Below are positions 62,134-64,000 of a stretch of DNA of 64,000 nucleotides, piece after piece. Origin of the DNA: Mycobacteroides chelonae CCUG 47445 (lineage in GTDB: Bacteria; Actinomycetota; Actinomycetes; Mycobacteriales; Mycobacteriaceae). Where the stretch lies: positions 1,984,001-2,048,000 of the forward strand of contig NZ_CP007220.1 of assembly GCF_001632805.1 (NCBI RefSeq), read 5' to 3'. The translations under genes and the position numbers were made by a program. The notes below the pieces were generated by a model. It saw nothing but the letters and a program-made list of their open reading frames with translations, was not told the origin of the DNA and did not search any database. Position 1 is the stretch's first letter. Each line of letters starts with the position of its first letter.

Positions 62134-63600
62134 ATGACCGTTTCTCAGATGGCCGAACTGCCCAGCGGAGCAAGGGTTCTGGTTTGCGGTGCGCGTGTCA
62201 CGGGCGATGCCGTGGTCGCGGCGTTGACGGGGCTGGCGGACCTCGACCTGCGGATTACCGTCTGTGACGACAACGAGGACGCCTTACGGCGTCATCGCGA
62301 TGCGGGGCATGGGGCCCTCACCACCGCCGAGGCGCAGCACCATATGGCCGATCAGGATGTGGTGATCGTCAGTCCCGGCTTCGGTCCTTCCTCGCCGATC
62401 GTGCTGGCCGCTATACATGCCGGGCTGCCCATCTGGGGTGATGTCGAATTGGCATGGCGTCTGGATGTTTCCGGCCGGTTTGGGCCGCCCAAGCGGTGGC
62501 TGGTGGTGACCGGAACCAACGGAAAGACCACGACCACCGCCATGGTCCACGACATGCTGACGGCCGCGGGCCGCACCAGTGCGCTGTGCGGGAACATCGG
62601 TGACCCGGTGCTCAATGTGCTGGATCGCGATGTCGAATTTCTGGCCGTCGAGCTCTCCAGCTTCCAGCTGCACTGGGCGCCTTCGGTGCGGCCGGCGGCC
62701 GGCGTGGTGCTCAACGTGGCCGAGGACCACCTGGACTGGCACGGGGGAATGGACGCCTACACCCGGGACAAGGCGCGAGTGCTCGATGGGGAGGTCGCGG
62801 TTGTCGGTCTTGATGACAGGGTGGCGGCCGGACTGCTCTCGGGCGCGGCGGCACCGATCACGGCCGGGTTCCGCACTGGTGAGCCCGTGGCCGGGGAGCT
62901 CGGAGTGCGTGACGGCCTGCTGGTGGACCGGGCATTCGGACCGGATGTGCCGCTGATCGAGGTGGCCAAGCTTCCGGTAGCGGGTCCGATCGGTGTGCTC
63001 AACGCGCTGGCCGCCGCCGCGCTGGCGCGTGCGGTGGGTACGCCCGCGGAGGCTGTCGCGCGTGCGCTGGAGGCCTTTCAGGTGGGGCGGCACCGTGCCG
63101 AGCTGGTGACGCAGCGCCACGGTGTTTCTTACGTAGACGACTCGAAGGCCACCAATCCGCACGCGGCCGCGGCGTCCATCGCGGCCTATCGGCGCGTCAT
63201 CTGGATCGCCGGGGGGTTGCTCAAGGGCGCGGCGGTCGATGATCTGGTGCGCGAATGTGCCGACCGGCTCGGTGCGGTTGTGCTGATCGGCACCGATCGG
63301 GGTGTGATTGCTGAGGCTTTGGCGCGACACGCGCCGGATGTACCCGTTGTTGCGGTTGTGACGCGCGAGGATGCTGGGGTGCAAGAGGCAAATGTGGTCT
63401 ATGTGACTGATGAGGCGGATGGGGGTGGCGCTGATCTGGGTACCCGGGTCATGGCCGCGGCCGTCCGGCACGCCAGCGCTGTGGCCCGGCCTGGCGACAC
63501 CGTGCTGCTGGCTCCGGCCGGCGCATCCTTCGACCAATTCAGCGGGTACTCCGAGCGTGGCGATCGATTCGCCGCGGCGGTGCGCGCACTTACCGGTTAG
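62134..63600 (+). CDS. murD: UDP-MurNAc-L-alanine:D-glutamate ligase MurD
   Basis: 488 aa; adds D-Glu to UDP-MurNAc-L-Ala. The N-terminal Rossmann domain has [13 protein letters not shown], the ATP loop is [12 protein letters not shown], then [11 protein letters not shown] and [13 protein letters not shown]. The length fits actinobacterial MurD. ftsW begins 11 nt downstream. Confidence 0.96.
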   Translation: MTVSQMAELPSGARVLVCGARVTGDAVVAALTGLADLDLRITVCDDNEDALRRHRDAGHGALTTAEAQHHMADQDVVIVSPGFGPSSPIVLAAIHAGLPIWGDVELAWRLDVSGRFGPPKRWLVVTGTNGKTTTTAMVHDMLTAAGRTSALCGNIGDPVLNVLDRDVEFLAVELSSFQLHWAPSVRPAAGVVLNVAEDHLDWHGGMDAYTRDKARVLDGEVAVVGLDDRVAAGLLSGAAAPITAGFRTGEPVAGELGVRDGLLVDRAFGPDVPLIEVAKLPVAGPIGVLNALAAAALARAVGTPAEAVARALEAFQVGRHRAELVTQRHGVSYVDDSKATNPHAAAASIAAYRRVIWIAGGLLKGAAVDDLVRECADRLGAVVLIGTDRGVIAEALARHAPDVPVVAVVTREDAGVQEANVVYVTDEADGGGADLGTRVMAAAVRHASAVARPGDTVLLAPAGASFDQFSGYSERGDRFAAAVRALTG

Positions 63601-63611
63601 GTAACAGCGCC

Positions 63612-64000
63612 GTGTCGACCCTGACCGCTCCGTTCACCAGGCTTTTCCGCTCCGAGAAGCGCGCCGCGGCGAAGACGGCGGCCAAACCCGCCAAGAAACC
63701 CTCTGACGCGAAGACCGCTGGGTTGGTGGCCCGGACTCGTTTGGGCGCCTGGCTGAACCGGCCGATGACGTCGTTTCACCTGATCATCGCGACAGCCGCG
63801 CTGTTGACCACACTGGGCCTCATCATGGTGTTGTCCGCATCGGGCGTTGAGTCCTATGACGTGGACGGATCTGCGTGGGCTGTGTTCGGCAAGCAGGTGC
63901 TCTGGGTCTGTGTGGGTCTGGTCGGTTTCTACATCGCGCTGCGCACGCCGATCCGGGTGATGCGCAAGTACTCGTTCCCGGCATTCGTCTTCACCATCGT
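63612..64000 (+). CDS. ftsW: Lipid II polymerase FtsW, N-terminal part
   Basis: The GTG at 63612 opens a frame that runs off the right edge (about 129 residues visible). An Ala/Lys-rich cytoplasmic head of about 55 residues precedes the first two transmembrane helices of a SEDS protein, including [15 protein letters not shown], the typical SEDS block at the end of helix 1. Partner glycosyltransferase of PbpB at the septum. The longer basic head is common in mycobacterial FtsW. Confidence 0.93.
   Translation, partial: MSTLTAPFTRLFRSEKRAAAKTAAKPAKKPSDAKTAGLVARTRLGAWLNRPMTSFHLIIATAALLTTLGLIMVLSASGVESYDVDGSAWAVFGKQVLWVCVGLVGFYIALRTPIRVMRKYSFPAFVFTI

Noticed and set aside
62284-63537. A 417-codon minus-strand frame opposite murD.
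   Set aside because: Shadow of murD with no recognisable domain and no ribosome site or -10.

Overview
The window is about 64 kb of high-GC chromosomal core DNA from a mycobacterium. The evidence is mmpS3, pknL, the PIM/LM/LAM mannosyltransferases pimB, mptC and mptA, lppM, dlaT, adoK, a ctaE-qcrCAB operon, and many GTG/TTG starts. Gene order follows, from memory, M. tuberculosis Rv2219 to Rv2154c in one continuous block. Several tuberculosis-lineage genes (ephD, IS1558, IS6110, PE_PGRS38 and others) are absent, and there is no insertion sequence, prophage, CRISPR array, tRNA or rRNA. The content suits a rapid grower (for example the abscessus-chelonae group), but the sequence alone does not fix the species.

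Layout. 1-4514: lipoate synthesis (lipA, lipB) with its acceptor dlaT, an SDR39U1-like gene, and the edge of a DUF4191 gene. 4650-10787: small conserved genes, aminopeptidase pepB, gcvT, ilvE and a Tat-exported phosphatase. 10876-13852: cobU-cobT-cobS behind a DUF3043 membrane gene. 13875-19000: glycerate kinase, an ErpA-type Fe-S carrier, a Rv2203-like protein, adoK and asnB. 19160-27314: respiratory supercomplex genes (ctaC, ctaF; ctaE-qcrC-qcrA-qcrB) enclosing mmpS3, a Rv2197c-like gene and a PPOX-fold enzyme. 27505-35920: trpD, an exonuclease/GIY-YIG fusion, methyltransferases, a small four-cysteine protein, an NlpC/P60 hydrolase, an HExxH lipoprotein and pimB. 35899-43583: fadD15, two SRPBCC proteins, a Ddn-like protein, an ArsA/Get3-like ATPase with its partner, an acyltransferase, mptC and RNase AS. 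43638-52328: aroG, pknL and its substrate homologue, mptA-idsA2, an MTHFR-like gene, lppM and a GNAT gene. 52606-64000: a DUF3040 gene, then the division and cell-wall (dcw) cluster mraZ-rsmH-ftsL-like-pbpB-murE-murF-mraY-murD-ftsW; ftsW runs off the end.

How the genes work together. Most of the window serves envelope construction (peptidoglycan precursors, septal synthesis, PIM/LM/LAM mannosylation, lipid acylation, polyprenyl synthesis) and central metabolism (lipoylation, the bc1-aa3 respiratory chain, cobalamin, branched-chain and aromatic amino acids).

Two architectural patterns stand out. First, most genes that head a transcript carry a TANNNT (or CANNNT) -10 hexamer exactly 6-8 nt before the start codon, which predicts leaderless mRNA. 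In the 22-nt gap between the DUF3043 and glycerate kinase genes the two divergent -10 boxes overlap. Second, none of the eleven convergent gene pairs is more than 6 nt apart; five overlap by exactly 4 nt through interlocked stop codons, and two abut at TGATCA. I do not see a convincing wholly new multi-gene system. The least-described material is the ArsA-like ATPase cluster (38687-41659), the small four-cysteine protein (31240-31461), the HExxH lipoprotein (32808-34013), and the repeat-bearing N-terminus of rsmH with MraZ boxes over the mraZ promoter.
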